From the NCBI GenBank assembly GCA_019308625.1, contig JAFDHU010000091.1:1-10806 (forward strand): 10,806 nt of DNA, read 5' to 3'. The notes beneath the pieces were generated by a model. That model did no database searches. It saw only the letters and a program-made list of their open reading frames with translations, and was not told the origin of the DNA. The stretch comes from Deltaproteobacteria bacterium. GTDB lineage: Bacteria > Desulfobacterota > Desulfobaccia > Desulfobaccales > 0-14-0-80-60-11. The position numbers and the translations under genes are program-made. Positions 5,103 through 10,806 of the stretch are shown one piece after another (position 1 is the stretch's first letter; the number at the start of each line of letters is the position of its first letter).

Positions 5103-6299
5103 TCATTTCCCCAGTTTTTCCAGAGCCTCCCTGATTCTGGCCAGGCCGGTGGCGATACGCTCCCGGGAAGTGGCGTAGGAGAGCCGGATGCAGGCATCCT
5201 CGCCGAATTCCGCCCCGGGGACCGCGGCCACTCTGGCCTCCTCCAGAAGGTATTCCGCCAGGGCCTGGGAGCGGCTCTGCCCCGGGGCTGGCTTGAGCCG
5301 GTCGTAGTAGGCGGAAAAATTGGGGAAGATGTAGAAAGCGCCTTCCGGCTTGGGGGTGGTCACTCCAGGAATGGCCAGCAGCCGCTGGTAGATGTCGTCC
5401 CGGCGCCAGGCAAATTCCCCCACCATGCGGGCCACGAAATCCTGGGGGCCGCGCAGGGCCGCCACGCTGGCCTTCTGGGCAATGGAGGTGGGATTGGAGG
5501 TGCTCTGACTCTGCAGATTGACGGCCGCCGCAATGGCCGCCTCCGGCCCCGCGGCATAGCCGATGCGCCAGCCGGTCATGGCATAGGTCTTGGAGACGCC
5601 GTTCAACACAAAGGTGCGGGCCTTGAGCTCCGGGGCCAGCATGGCCAGATTCACAAATTCCAGGCCGTCAAAGATAATGCGGTTGTAAATATCGTCGGAG
5701 ATGACGACCAAGTCGTGGGCCAGCACCACCTCTGCCAGGGCCTCCAGCTCCGGGCGGCTGTACACCATGCCGGTGGGGTTGGAGGGGCTGTTCAGGATGA
5801 GGCCCTTGGTGCGGGGGGTAAGACGCTCCCTGAGTTCCTCCGGGGTGAGTTTGAAGCCGTTTTCCTCCCGGGTGGGGATAATCACCGGCACAGCCTCGGC
5901 CAGCATCAGCATGGGCGGATAGGACACCCAGTACGGGGCCGGCACCACCACCTCGTCCCCCGGGTCAAAGAGCACCTGAAACAGATTGTACAGGGCGTGC
6001 TTGCCGCCGCAGGAAACCATGATTTCCGCCGGCCGGTAGCTGAGGCCCAGATCCTCCTCAAATCTCTGGATGATGGCCTCTTTCAGCTCCGGGATGCCGC
6101 CCACCGGAGTGTAGCGGGTAAAGCCTGACTCCAGGGCAGCCACCGCCGCCTGTTTGATGTGGTCCGGGGTGTCAAAATCAGGCTCCCCCACACCGAAATT
6201 AACCACGTCCACCCCCTGGGCCTTGAGGGCATTGGCCTTGGCGTTCAAGGCCAGAGTGGCCGACGGCGGAATCTGGCGGATTCTTCGGGCAAGCTGCAC
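5103..6299 (-). CDS. aspC: Class I PLP-dependent aspartate aminotransferase (type Ib)
   Basis: Cytoplasmic 398-residue aminotransferase that interconverts aspartate/2-oxoglutarate and oxaloacetate/glutamate. Some close relatives also transaminate prephenate. The N-terminal VNFGVGEPDFDTP and TRYTPVGGIPELKEAI blocks are typical of the Bacillus/Thermus (Ib) branch. PLP contacts are NPTG at 174-177, D202 and Y205 in SDDIY, and the Schiff-base lysine K237 in NGVSKTYAMTGWRIGY. The C-terminal substrate-carboxylate arginine is R372 (CIRLSYA). The start is GTG at 6299, supported by a strong AAAGGAG 10 nt upstream. It stands alone on its strand, divergent from nadK, and converges on the PxxKW gene across a hairpin. 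The assignment to the aminotransferase family is firm; substrate range (aspC or aspB) is inferred. Confidence 0.93.
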   Translation of the reverse strand: MQLARRIRQIPPSATLALNAKANALKAQGVDVVNFGVGEPDFDTPDHIKQAAVAALESGFTRYTPVGGIPELKEAIIQRFEEDLGLSYRPAEIMVSCGGKHALYNLFQVLFDPGDEVVVPAPYWVSYPPMLMLAEAVPVIIPTREENGFKLTPEELRERLTPRTKGLILNSPSNPTGMVYSRPELEALAEVVLAHDLVVISDDIYNRIIFDGLEFVNLAMLAPELKARTFVLNGVSKTYAMTGWRIGYAAGPEAAIAAAVNLQSQSTSNPTSIAQKASVAALRGPQDFVARMVGEFAWRRDDIYQRLLAIPGVTTPKPEGAFYIFPNFSAYYDRLKPAPGQSRSQALAEYLLEEARVAAVPGAEFGEDACIRLSYATSRERIATGLARIREALEKLGK

Positions 6300-6309
6300 G
6301 GCTATTTCA

Positions 6310-6316
6310 CTCCTTT
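6310..6316 (-). promoter_or_regulatory. Ribosome binding site supporting the GTG start of the aminotransferase
   Basis: The minus strand has AAAGGAG followed by 10 bases and then GTG at 6299. No in-frame ATG is better placed, so this site decides the start. Confidence 0.65.
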
Positions 6317-6410
6317 CGGCTGGTTTGCAAAAGGTTGGGCTAACTCTGGAACGGCCGGCGGTTTCGGAAGGCTCCGCGGCAGGTCTCCGAACTGCCCCAG
6401 TCAGTAACTT

Positions 6411-6422
6411 TTGACTTTGACA
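6411..6422 (+). promoter_or_regulatory. Tandem -35-like hexamers in the aspC-nadK divergent region
   Basis: TTGACT (6411-6416) is followed directly by a perfect TTGACA (6417-6422). No good -10 lies 16-18 bp downstream of either. The AT-rich stretch TTTTGATAAATA (6449-6460) is further away. The rest of the 203-nt gap (6300-6502) shows the two ribosome sites and no other structure that I can support. Confidence 0.25.
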
Positions 6423-6485
6423 CCGGGACGATTAGACAGCCAACCGGCTTTTGATAAATAACGGAGAATATGGTAATTGTCAATC

Positions 6486-6494
6486 AGGAGGAGG
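6486..6494 (+). promoter_or_regulatory. Strong ribosome binding site deciding the nadK GTG start
   Basis: AGGAGGAGG is followed by 8 bases and then GTG at 6503. The upstream ATG at 6470 has only GGAG three bases away, which is too close, so GTG 6503 is preferred. Confidence 0.7.
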
Positions 6495-6502
6495 CTGGAG
6501 GC

Positions 6503-7366
6503 GTGCGCAACCTGGCGATTATCACCAAAAAGCAGAAACCCCGCGCCTGGGAGGCTGGCCAGGAACTGGCCCGCTGGCTGAAGCAGCGGGGAGTTGAAGC
6601 CGTTCCCCTGGAAAACGAACCCGAGCCCCACATCCCACCCCTGCCCCCGGAGGTGGGACTCATCGTGGTGATGGGCGGCGACGGCACCCTCCTGAGCGTG
6701 GCCCGGCACTACGGCAGGCTCAACGTGCCCATTCTGGGGGTCAATGTGGGAGGGCTGGGTTTCCTTACCGAAGTATCCCTGGAAGAGCTCTATCCTGCCA
6801 TGGAACAGGTGCTGGCCGGCCACTTTGAGGTGGAGAACCGCCTGCTGCTCAGCGCCACATTGATCCGGGAAGGCCAGCCGCCTTGGCAGGAAACCGTCCT
6901 GAATGACGTGGTCATCAACAAGGGTGCCTTGGCCCGCATCATTGAGCTCACCGTCTGGATTGACGGGGAATACCTTACCACCTATCGCTCCGACGGCCTT
7001 ATTGTCTCCACCCCCACCGGGTCCACGGCCTATACGCTGTCGGCGGGGGGACCCATCGTTTATCCCTCTTTGAGCCATATTATTGTGCTACCCATCTGCC
7101 CCCACACCTTGAGCAACCGGCCCATCATTCTGCCGGATAGCAGCACGGTGGCCATCACCTTCAACGAGCGCTTCTTTGATGTGTACCTGACCCTGGACGG
7201 CCAAGTAGGCCGGGCTCTTATGCCCCGGGACCGGGTGGAGGTGCGCGCCGCCCCCCACCGGCTGACGCTGGTCAAGTCCCCGCAGCGCAGCTACTTTGAA
7301 ATCCTGCGGGCCAAGCTGGGCTGGGGCGAGTGGGGCGGCCTCAAACTAAATGAAAAAGAAAAATAG
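6503..7366 (+). CDS. nadK: NAD kinase
   Basis: Cytoplasmic ATP- or polyphosphate-dependent NAD kinase (NadK/PpnK), which makes NADP+. From the GTG at 6503 the product is 287 residues, the usual length, and opens with the family's RNLAIITK strand. The GGDGT motif is at 58-62, with D60 as the expected catalytic Asp. LGVNVGGLGFLTE follows, then the adenine/NAD-binding NDVVIN at 134-139, and STPTGSTAYTLSAGGPI from about 169. These are the main conserved blocks in the expected order, so the enzyme looks intact. A longer frame starts at an ATG at 6470, but the strong SD favours GTG. fdhD follows 15 nt downstream on the same strand, so the two are probably cotranscribed. It is divergent from the aminotransferase. 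Confidence 0.96.
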   Translation: MRNLAIITKKQKPRAWEAGQELARWLKQRGVEAVPLENEPEPHIPPLPPEVGLIVVMGGDGTLLSVARHYGRLNVPILGVNVGGLGFLTEVSLEELYPAMEQVLAGHFEVENRLLLSATLIREGQPPWQETVLNDVVINKGALARIIELTVWIDGEYLTTYRSDGLIVSTPTGSTAYTLSAGGPIVYPSLSHIIVLPICPHTLSNRPIILPDSSTVAITFNERFFDVYLTLDGQVGRALMPRDRVEVRAAPHRLTLVKSPQRSYFEILRAKLGWGEWGGLKLNEKEK

Positions 7367-7381
7367 GACGGCCGGTGGACT

Positions 7382-8200
7382 ATGCCTGAGACTGTTGCAG
7401 AAAGGCCCGTCTGGCGCTATCTGCGGGGCACCCTGAAGGAGGCGCCCGATAAGGTGGTGGTGGAGGAGCCTCTGGAAATCCGCCTGGCCGGAGAACCCTT
7501 CCAGGTGCTCATGCGCCTCCCGGGCTGGGAAAAGGAGCTGGCCCTGGGATTCCTCTACACCGAGGGCATCGTCCGCAGCCTGGAGGAGGTGATCACCATC
7601 CATTTCTGCGGCACCGCCACGGATCCGGTGCTGCCGCCCAATGTGGTGGACGTGTCCCTGGTCCCGGAGGCCCTTAGGCGCCGGGGACGCCGCCATCTGG
7701 AGGTGGCCTGCTCCAGTTGCGGCCTCTGCGCCAAGGAGGCGCTGGCCGAAATTTGCCGGACCCTCCCTCCGGTGGCCAGCCCTTTGACCATCTCCGGCAG
7801 ACACCTGCTGGCCCTGATGAACCGGTTGCCGGGAGCCCAGCCCCTGTTCCACGCCACCGGCGGCACCCACGCCGCGGCCCTGGCCAGCCCCGACGGCAGC
7901 TGGTTTCTGGCCGCGGAGGACGTGGGCCGCCACAACGCCCTGGACAAGGTCATTGGCCGGACCCTGCTGGAGAGGCAGGACCTGACCCGGTTGGTGGCCC
8001 TGCTCTCCGGCCGCATCAGCTTTGAGATGGCCCTGAAATGCATCCGGGCCGGCATCCCGATTCTGGCGGCGGTGTCCGCCCCCACCACCATGGCCCTCTC
8101 TTTGGCCCAGGAGCTGAATCTGACCCTGGTGGGCTTTGCCCGGGATGACCGGATGAATATCTACACCCATCCCCAGCGGCTGACAGATCTGGGCCACTAA
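7382..8200 (+). CDS. fdhD: Formate dehydrogenase accessory sulfurtransferase FdhD
   Basis: FdhD takes sulfur from a cysteine desulfurase (IscS in E. coli) and transfers it to the molybdenum/tungsten bis-MGD cofactor, a step required for active formate dehydrogenase. The 272-residue product has the family length. The persulfide-carrying loop is CSSCGLC at 110-116, containing the conserved CxxC pair. Other family blocks are FHATGGTHAAAL (156-167), EDVGRHNALDKVIG (179-192) and LSGRISFEM (208-216), plus a C-terminal GFARDDRMNIYTHPQRL. The ATG at 7382 is preceded by a modest GGTGG. It lies 15 nt after nadK, suggesting one transcript. No formate dehydrogenase subunit is in the window, so its client must be encoded elsewhere. 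Confidence 0.96.
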   Translation: MPETVAERPVWRYLRGTLKEAPDKVVVEEPLEIRLAGEPFQVLMRLPGWEKELALGFLYTEGIVRSLEEVITIHFCGTATDPVLPPNVVDVSLVPEALRRRGRRHLEVACSSCGLCAKEALAEICRTLPPVASPLTISGRHLLALMNRLPGAQPLFHATGGTHAAALASPDGSWFLAAEDVGRHNALDKVIGRTLLERQDLTRLVALLSGRISFEMALKCIRAGIPILAAVSAPTTMALSLAQELNLTLVGFARDDRMNIYTHPQRLTDLGH

Positions 8201-8227
8201 AAAGGCAGACGTGAGGGGTGGAGATGT

Positions 8228-8241
8228 CCGGCGGCCGCCGG
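8228..8241. repeat. 14-bp perfect palindrome between convergent fdhD and Tim44-like gene
   Basis: CCGGCGGCCGCCGG is self-complementary and lies in the 48-bp gap between the fdhD stop (8200) and the Tim44-like stop (8249). As RNA it can form a five-pair stem with a four-base loop. There is no T-tract of note (CTAAGTTTC follows on the plus strand), so a terminator role is only possible. Confidence 0.35.
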
Positions 8242-8248
8242 CTAAGTT

Positions 8249-9229
8249 TCATTCCGGCTGATAGATGGCAGCCAGCTTCCAGACGCCGCCGACGCCGGTG
8301 GGGCGGGTGAAGGTCCAGTATTCCTCAAATTTGACGGGCTCGGTGCGGCTGCCCGACACCAGCTCCCCGGTCTGGTCGCTCACCAGGTAGTCCAGCAGCC
8401 GGGCCTGTAGCCGCACGGTGAGGTAGTCCGAATATTCATCCTGCCAGGCCTCGGTGATTTCCACGGACTGGAGGTCGATGTCCTCCATACGGTTGATCAC
8501 CCCCTCGGTCCGCAGGCGTTGGGCATCGTCCTGAAGAACCCGGTACAGCTCCTCGGTGATCTCCCACTTCAGGGGGGACAAGTCCCGATTGGTCCAGGCT
8601 GTCTGCACCCGGAAGAACAACTCCGCCACGTGCCTCTGGAACCGGCTCTCCTTGAAGATGGGGTCCGCCGCTTTCAGAAGGCGCAGTCCTTCCTCCACTT
8701 CAGGGGGCACCTCAGTCTGCAGGGCAGCTTCCAGGAACGACTGCGGGCCCGGCTGCGGAGCGGCGGTCTGCATAGGAGGGCCTTCGGCCCCTGCAGTTTC
8801 CGGGCGCCGCCGGCGCACCAGCCTGTAGACCAAGCAAGCAAGGAGCACCAGGAGAAGGATATCCAGGGGGCCGAGGCCGGTACCGGCCAGACCCTGGCCT
8901 GCCCGGGCCGGGGGTCGGCCATACAGATGGCGGTACAGCCAGCCGCCCACCACACCGCTTCCCAAAATTTCCCCAAAATGAGCCTGAGGCGTTGGGGGGG
9001 CCGCCGCAGGCTCTGGCGGCAAAGTCTTAGAACTGGATTTGGTTTTGGCCGGAAGGGTGGTTTTGGACCGGGGCAGCTTCTTGGAGGCTGAATAAGTTTT
9101 GGATTCCCGGCTCCCGGTAGCCCGCCCCCGGCTTGGGCGGGCCTCACCTTCCAGGACCAGCAGCCACCCTCCCAGTAACACCAGGGACAAAACCGCCACA
9201 CCGACCTTGAACCATGGCCTTGCTTGCAT
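8249..9229 (-). CDS. Tim44-like domain membrane protein
   Basis: A 326-residue envelope protein. An N-terminal hydrophobic segment (about residues 8-27) is a signal peptide or anchor. A Lys/Ser/Pro-rich linker follows (about 30-82), then a Gly-rich amphipathic patch (GEILGSGVVGGWLYRHLYG, 86-104). A second membrane helix (DILLLVLLACLVYRLV, 123-138) is capped by RRRRRP. The rest (about 165-326) matches the Tim44-like domain: FLEAALQTEVPPEVEEGL, a helical FKESRFQRHVAELFFRVQTAWTNRDLSPLK block, and a beta-rich C-terminus ending EEYWTFTR..VWKLAAIYQPE. That domain resembles mitochondrial Tim44 and the NTF2-like fold; its bacterial role is not established. The ATG at 9229 is preceded by AAAGG. It lies 41 nt after the TPR gene on the same strand, so the two are probably cotranscribed. 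Confidence 0.83.
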   Translation of the reverse strand: MQARPWFKVGVAVLSLVLLGGWLLVLEGEARPSRGRATGSRESKTYSASKKLPRSKTTLPAKTKSSSKTLPPEPAAAPPTPQAHFGEILGSGVVGGWLYRHLYGRPPARAGQGLAGTGLGPLDILLLVLLACLVYRLVRRRRPETAGAEGPPMQTAAPQPGPQSFLEAALQTEVPPEVEEGLRLLKAADPIFKESRFQRHVAELFFRVQTAWTNRDLSPLKWEITEELYRVLQDDAQRLRTEGVINRMEDIDLQSVEITEAWQDEYSDYLTVRLQARLLDYLVSDQTGELVSGSRTEPVKFEEYWTFTRPTGVGGVWKLAAIYQPE

Positions 9230-9270
9230 TTTGCCTTTCTGCGCGGCGGTGTCTCAGGCAGTTGCCGCCG

Positions 9271-10014
9271 CTATTTGGGCCGGAGCATCTCCAGTTCCCG
9301 GCAGCTTAAAGAATGACCCAGCCGGCAGCCTTTCCGGAAGTCCGCCAGGCCTTTTTCTGGCTGGTTCAGATGCCGATAATAAATCTGACCCCGGGCAAAG
9401 TAAAACAGAGCACCTTCGGGATTAAGCCTGATGGCGGCAGTCAGGTCGGCCACCGCCTGCTGATAGTCCTCCAAGGCGAATTTAACCATCCCCCGCTGAA
9501 AATGGGCCCAAGGGTCCTTGGGGGCCAAAGCCACCGCCCGGTTCATATCTTTCAAGGCCTCCTTAAGCCGGCCGTCCTGGGTATAGGCCTCGGCCCGGTC
9601 CTTGAAAACCTGGGCGTTTTCGGGGGCCAAAGCCAAGGCCCGGGTATAAACCGCCACTGCCTGGGAGAATTTCCCCGATTCAACCAGCAACCGCCCCTTG
9701 GCCTGCAGCAGAGCCACATTTCCGGGATGCCGGACCAGCCCCTCCTCCAATTCCTGGAGGGCCTCTTTCCGACGTCCCAGGGCCTTCAGGGCCTCAGCCC
9801 GGGCCAGACGGGCCTTTACATTGCCGGGATGCCGAGCCAGGTAGCGCTTCAGGAGTTCCGCCCCTTCCTGGTGCTGGCCGGCTTTTAGGGCTGCCAGGCC
9901 CTGGGCCAGCAGGTCGGCCGCCCGCCCCGACCCCGGTGTCAGAAGGAGCAGGCCTATGACCAGGACCAGGCCCCAGCTTGCCGCCATCCTCCCCGCTTTC
10001 CTGACTTTAATCAC
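9271..10014 (-). CDS. Secreted tetratricopeptide-repeat protein
   Basis: Periplasmic or membrane-associated TPR scaffold of about 247 residues. From the GTG at 10014 it has a basic n-region (IKVRKAGR), a hydrophobic core (WGLVLVIGLLLL) and a likely signal peptidase I site after GSGRA. At least five 34-residue TPR units follow in register, with the recurrent A-x-A-...-G-x-x-x-E-A-...-P pattern. The repeats open near ADLLAQGLAALKAG, VKARLARAEALKALG, VALLQAKGRLLVESG, AQVFKDRAEAYTQDG and PWAHFQRGMVKFALE. A degenerate sixth, ending KGLADFRKGCRLGHSLSC, resembles Sel1-type repeats. The start is uncertain: an ATG at 9987 has GGGGAGG directly abutting it and no basic n-region, and a TTG at 10071 lies upstream of the predicted +1. 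The Tim44-like gene follows 41 nt downstream. The binding partner is unknown. Confidence 0.83.
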   Translation of the reverse strand: MIKVRKAGRMAASWGLVLVIGLLLLTPGSGRAADLLAQGLAALKAGQHQEGAELLKRYLARHPGNVKARLARAEALKALGRRKEALQELEEGLVRHPGNVALLQAKGRLLVESGKFSQAVAVYTRALALAPENAQVFKDRAEAYTQDGRLKEALKDMNRAVALAPKDPWAHFQRGMVKFALEDYQQAVADLTAAIRLNPEGALFYFARGQIYYRHLNQPEKGLADFRKGCRLGHSLSCRELEMLRPK

Positions 10015-10073
10015 TTTCCCGGTTGCTGCAGACTCCCGTCGCTCAGACCTCCAAAGTCCGCGGTTTATCAAAA

Positions 10074-10101
10074 AATATCAGTTTTCTACCAAAGTTTGCA
10101 A
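10074..10101 (-). promoter_or_regulatory. Candidate promoter for the TPR-Tim44-like unit
   Basis: On the minus strand TTGCAA (10101-10096) and GATATT (10079-10074, 4 of 6 matches to TATAAT) are 16 bp apart, within a locally AT-rich stretch. Transcription would start near 10067, just downstream of the htpX hairpin and upstream of the preferred TPR start. Confidence 0.35.
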
Positions 10102-10122
10102 CCAAACCACCCCTGAAATGAG

Positions 10123-10156
10123 GAAGGGCCACCGGCACTCAAGCCGATGGCCCTTC
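10123..10156 (-). terminator. Hairpin terminator after htpX
   Basis: GAAGGGCCA (10123-10131) pairs perfectly with TGGCCCTTC (10148-10156). After a single C/A mismatch, CGGC pairs with GCCG around a six-base loop. It starts 32 nt past the htpX stop. The minus-strand sequence after the stem (CTCATTTCAG) is only weakly T-rich, so termination may be partial. Confidence 0.6.
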
Positions 10157-10188
10157 TGATTTCCCCTCAATCCCTCCAAGGTGGGCGA

Positions 10189-10806
10189 TTAGTACCTGCG
10201 CATGGCCCTGAGGCGCGCCACCCGGTCCTCAACGGGTGGATGGGTGCTGAACCAGCTCATCATGCCGCCGCCGCTCAAAGGATTGACAATAAACAGGGGT
10301 TCGGTGGCCGGGTTGGCCTGCATGGGCGCCGCCTGCACCCCGTAGGCCAGCTTCTCCAGGGCGCTGGCCAGTGACTCAGGGTTGCGCGTCAGCCGGGCCC
10401 CGGTCTCATCCGCCAGATACTCCCGGGAACGGGAGATGGCCATCTGGATGAGCATGGCGGCGATAGGCGCCACAATAGACATGACGATAAGTCCGATGAT
10501 GCCCAGTCCGCCTTCGTCCTCATCGCTGCCGCCGAAAATGGCGAACCAGCGGGCCATGTCCGCCAGGATCATGATGGCCCCGGCCAGGGTGGCGGCCATG
10601 GTCTGAATAAGAATATCCCGGTTCCGTATATGGCTGATTTCATGGGCCAAAACACCCCTCAGCTCCGTAGGCGTGAGCAGCCGCAGAATACCCTGGGTAA
10701 CCGCCACCGTGCCGTGTTCAGGGTTTCTCCCCGTGGCAAAGGCGTTGGGGTTGTCCGTGGGGATGATGCAGACCCGGGGCTTGGGAATCCCCGCCTCTCG
10801 GCTCAG
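10189..10806 (-). CDS. htpX: Protease HtpX (M48 family), N-terminus beyond window
   Basis: Inner-membrane zinc metalloprotease that degrades misfolded membrane proteins. The 205 C-terminal residues are present and the frame is open to the right edge. The first in-window residues (LSREAGIPKPRVCIIPTDNP, then NAFATGRN) are the conserved HtpX segment before the active site. The zinc site HEISH is at in-window residues 55-59, with the third ligand probably E129 in SREYLADETGA. Two hydrophobic segments lie between them (TMAATLAGAIMILADMARWFAIF and GIIGLIVMSIVAPIAAMLIQMAI), separated by an acidic SDEDEGG loop. The C-terminal FSTHPPVEDRVARLRAM is the family signature. About 80 N-terminal residues with the first two membrane helices should lie outside the window. 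A hairpin follows the stop. Confidence 0.95.
   Translation of the reverse strand: MSREAGIPKPRVCIIPTDNPNAFATGRNPEHGTVAVTQGILRLLTPTELRGVLAHEISHIRNRDILIQTMAATLAGAIMILADMARWFAIFGGSDEDEGGLGIIGLIVMSIVAPIAAMLIQMAISRSREYLADETGARLTRNPESLASALEKLAYGVQAAPMQANPATEPLFIVNPLSGGGMMSWFSTHPPVEDRVARLRAMRRY

Noticed and set aside
6401..7078. Minus-strand open frame of 225 codons opposite nadK
   Set aside because: Antisense to the NAD kinase motifs; no SD or domain support.
7346..8197. Minus-strand open frame of 283 codons opposite fdhD
   Set aside because: Antisense to a complete fdhD; Gly/Gln/His-rich with no motif.
1..10806. CRISPR array, tRNA/rRNA genes, insertion sequences or prophage genes
   Set aside because: I saw no regularly spaced direct repeats, tRNA-like cloverleaf, transposase, integrase or terminal inverted repeats. 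By eye only, so a short degenerate element could be missed.

Overview
The window is a GC-rich chromosomal stretch of ordinary housekeeping and accessory genes. It probably comes from the Desulfobacterota (former Deltaproteobacteria), for example the Desulfobacca/Syntrophobacter side. Reasons are the gene content (a PxxKW-type Cys-rich small protein, a COG2187-like kinase paired with a P-loop kinase, FdhD, a stand-alone LigD phosphoesterase domain) and the frequent GTG starts. The taxonomic call is inference from gene families, not from a marker gene.

Layout. Positions 1-2819 read leftward and look like one transcription unit: an APH-fold kinase-like protein (1806-2819), a P-loop kinase that overlaps it by 13 nt (1258-1818), trpS (184-1200), and the first 25 codons of an rluB/rsuA-type pseudouridine synthase running off the left edge (1-76). 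Between trpS and rluB lie a strong GC hairpin and six consecutive G-tracts (on the minus strand). From the divergent region at 2820-2989 an MFS transporter reads rightward (2990-4204). It converges on a leftward LigD-type 3'-phosphoesterase gene (start 4732) whose reading frame stays open 516 nt into the antisense strand of the transporter gene. Divergent from that gene is a small six-cysteine PxxKW protein (4792-5034), which converges on a class I aspartate aminotransferase (5103-6299).

A 203-nt divergent region then leads to a rightward pair, NAD kinase (6503-7366) and FdhD (7382-8200), 15 nt apart. The right third reads leftward: an M48 protease HtpX cut by the right edge (10189-10806), a hairpin terminator, then a secreted TPR protein (about 9271-10014) and a membrane-anchored Tim44-like protein (8249-9229) that are probably cotranscribed.

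Functional themes are translation (TrpS, RluB), pyridine-nucleotide and amino-acid metabolism (NadK, AspC), molybdenum/tungsten formate dehydrogenase maturation (FdhD) and envelope proteins (HtpX, TPR, Tim44-like). I found no mobile element, CRISPR array, tRNA or rRNA, and no convincing new multi-gene system. The points most worth checking are the open antisense tail of the LigD-type gene, the probable non-ATG start of the PxxKW gene, the G-tract/hairpin element after trpS, and the apparently leaderless start of the kinase operon.
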